From assembly GCA_002224055.1 (NCBI GenBank), contig AZLU01000009.1:223782-284918 (forward strand): a DNA stretch of 61,137 bases, written 5' to 3'. Positions 59,401-61,137 of this stretch are shown here, piece by piece. Position 1 is the stretch's first letter, and every line of letters starts with the position of its first letter. Origin of the DNA: Pezizomycotina sp. ARF18. Its lineage: Eukaryota; Ascomycota. The position numbers were made by a program, and so were the translations under genes. The notes beneath the pieces are model-generated. The model was not told the DNA's origin, ran no database searches, and saw nothing but the letters and a program-made list of their open reading frames with translations.

Positions 59401-61137
59401 ACTTAATTCTTTCATGAGGTCTGTTTGTCTGAAAGGGTAAGGCCGTATAATTGAGTTTCTTAGGCTCCTAGAGGTTTGTGGCGCGGAGTATTTCGAGAAT
59501 AACAGTTATTCATAATATTTTTTTTGATGCGTGTACTACGGATCATGTCCTCCAGAAGTCGTTCCCCGAAGACATCGTTTGTCAAGTCTTATGTATTTTG
59601 TCGTCCTCGTACACTTTTTTTTCTGTTTCGAGAAAGGGGACCATTTATAAAGCGACGAGACCTGTAGCTAATCCTGTAACGGTTGTTTCATATCAGAGCC
59701 TTTTAGACACCTTGGGGATTAATACTACCATGGAATGAGATTTTAACCACCTAATGTGTTCTATGTCCCTGCGGGGTATTTTGAGAGACTTTGCTACCAT
59801 TTCCCTTATGCCATGCTTCCCCGCCTTGCCTCTTACTTTGTGATTTGGTTTATGAGGGAATAGTCGCATACGACCAAATTCTTCGCTGAGAGATAGGACA
59901 AGATATCACAAGCGGAGGAACAGCTTAGGGAAAACAGCTTAGAGAAGAAGATAGGATGTAGTGAGTGCACTTACTCTCCGCCTATATCCTAATTCTTATA
60001 ATAACGCTCGTCATCGACGTAAATGTTGTGCTTGCGAGCGCTTTATGCAGTGGATGACCTTCGCGTGAATCGGCTAATCTTCATCAATATCTTTGAGAGG
60101 CTATCTTTGCGCTTTAAAATGCAACCCGCGCCTATCCATTAATAGTTAAAGCTTCGCTGTGGATGTGTCGACACCGTTTTTTTTTTTTTTTTTTTTTTCG
60201 AATGTTGTTTTATGCTGTCGGCGTGTAGCCACGATGACTGTGAGCTTATTGCGAAGCCAATTAGACGATTTCAATATTCTTATAAAAGTAATTACAACCA
60301 TGGTGTTTCTACGGTGCGGAACCTCTTTCATTTTTCGTTTACATCCTTTGTCAACATTGTGTGCTTTTCGTAGCCGACTTTGCTGCGATTTACTTCTACA
60401 CATCTTCGCTACAGGTGCGCGTGCGGATCCTCGATGCTTTGGGGAATCTGTGGCTCTGGAGTATCGTTCTCAATGTGACCAAGCTGGGGCCTTGCGGCGT
60501 TGCAAGGGGACTACCGATATGTTTAGTACTCCACGACATCACTTTTTTTTATACGTCCAGATCTTACTCCTGTGTTTTATAGCCTTCTATCTAGATATTT
60601 CCGTGAGTTTTGTTTATCAGAATAACGTCGGTGCTTATAGAAACGGTCTCTTCTTTTACAAAATTGAAGTTAATTTATAGCGCGTAGGGAGCGGTTCGAT
60701 AACGCGTAAATTGTTATGGATAGAAGACCCCAAGCTCTGATCGACGATAAATAGAGAGAATGATCGAGACATGAATATCCAACGTCTCGATCACTCTAAG
60801 ATGATTAAATTATCTTGGCTTCCTAGTTAACGTTGCGTTGTTTGTTAGACCGCGATGTGCTGTGTGTGTGTATGAATCATAGCTGCCTGTTCGCGGATTT
60901 GTTTATGATTTATCGAAATCTATTCGACCGAAATTGACTTTTCAAGTTTGGACTTTCTGTATCGATTATGTGGTTTTGCCCTGGGTAAGGGAATACATAT
61001 CACCTTCATATTTGTGAGTCAAAGGAGTATCGTCAAGATCTCGTCCAAGATCTTGTCACGCGAAGGGAATCGTTAGTGGAAAGCTATGTATAGGGGCTAT
61101 CATTTTTTAGTAGACACAGTGCATGCGTCCTTACCTT
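59400..61137. other. Gene-free right end
   Basis: No gene is recognised. A frame of 173 codons (60159-60680) begins in a T22 run (60177-60198) and has no family resemblance. Two perfect inverted repeats occur: TGATCGAGAC/GTCTCGATCA (60761-60770 and 60784-60793) and CAAGATC/GATCTTG (61034-61040 and 61049-61055). Confidence 0.4.

Noticed and set aside
60159-60680. 173-codon open frame at the right end
   Set aside because: It begins in a T22 run coding poly-Phe and shows no recognisable domain or splice context.
51920-61137. Telomere or subtelomere end
   Set aside because: No TTAGGG-type telomere repeat was found. A subtelomeric location remains possible but unsupported.

Overview
The window looks like a nuclear segment of a filamentous ascomycete (Pezizomycotina). 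The genes are split by short introns (about 50-190 nt) with GTAAGT/GTGAGT/GTATGT donors, CTAAC/CTGAC-like branch sites and pyrimidine-AG acceptors. They belong to typical fungal families, start behind C/T-rich tracts, and are separated by AT-richer spacers full of A/T homopolymers. I see no bacterial operon structure, CRISPR, phage or recognisable transposase or reverse transcriptase.

Layout: (1) 0.5-16.7 kb is a gene island: an HSL-type esterase (minus), an mpaB-type ER-bound oxygenase, a weak minus-strand coding remnant, a small unknown protein, an ABCC transporter, an unidentified two-exon remnant and an MFS transporter. This content resembles a secondary-metabolite or detoxification locus, but no complete synthase is present. 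(2) 16.7-32.5 kb is a gene desert of about 15.8 kb. It holds diverged repeats, including a satellite of about 188 bp at 30.5-31.8 kb. (3) 32.5-50.2 kb is a second gene island: an FAD-dependent (DAO-family) oxidoreductase, a giant Lys/Glu-rich protein gene spread over about 8.8 kb, and an HRD1-type ER-membrane RING ubiquitin ligase. (4) 50.2-61.1 kb is gene-free. Its core (about 51.9-59.4 kb) is a degenerate tandem array with monomers of about 430-585 bp.

Every recognised gene is broken into several reading frames. At each interruption I traced, the family motifs resume after a shift of one or two bases, often at a homopolymer, and I found no clear nonsense substitution. Catalytic motifs (HGGG and GxSAG of the esterase, Walker A and signature motifs of the ABC protein, GxGxxG of the oxidoreductase, most of the RING) survive in the shifted frames. 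The simplest reading is an indel-rich long-read assembly of intact genes. Collective pseudogenisation is the alternative. CDS spans are therefore given as whole-gene spans.
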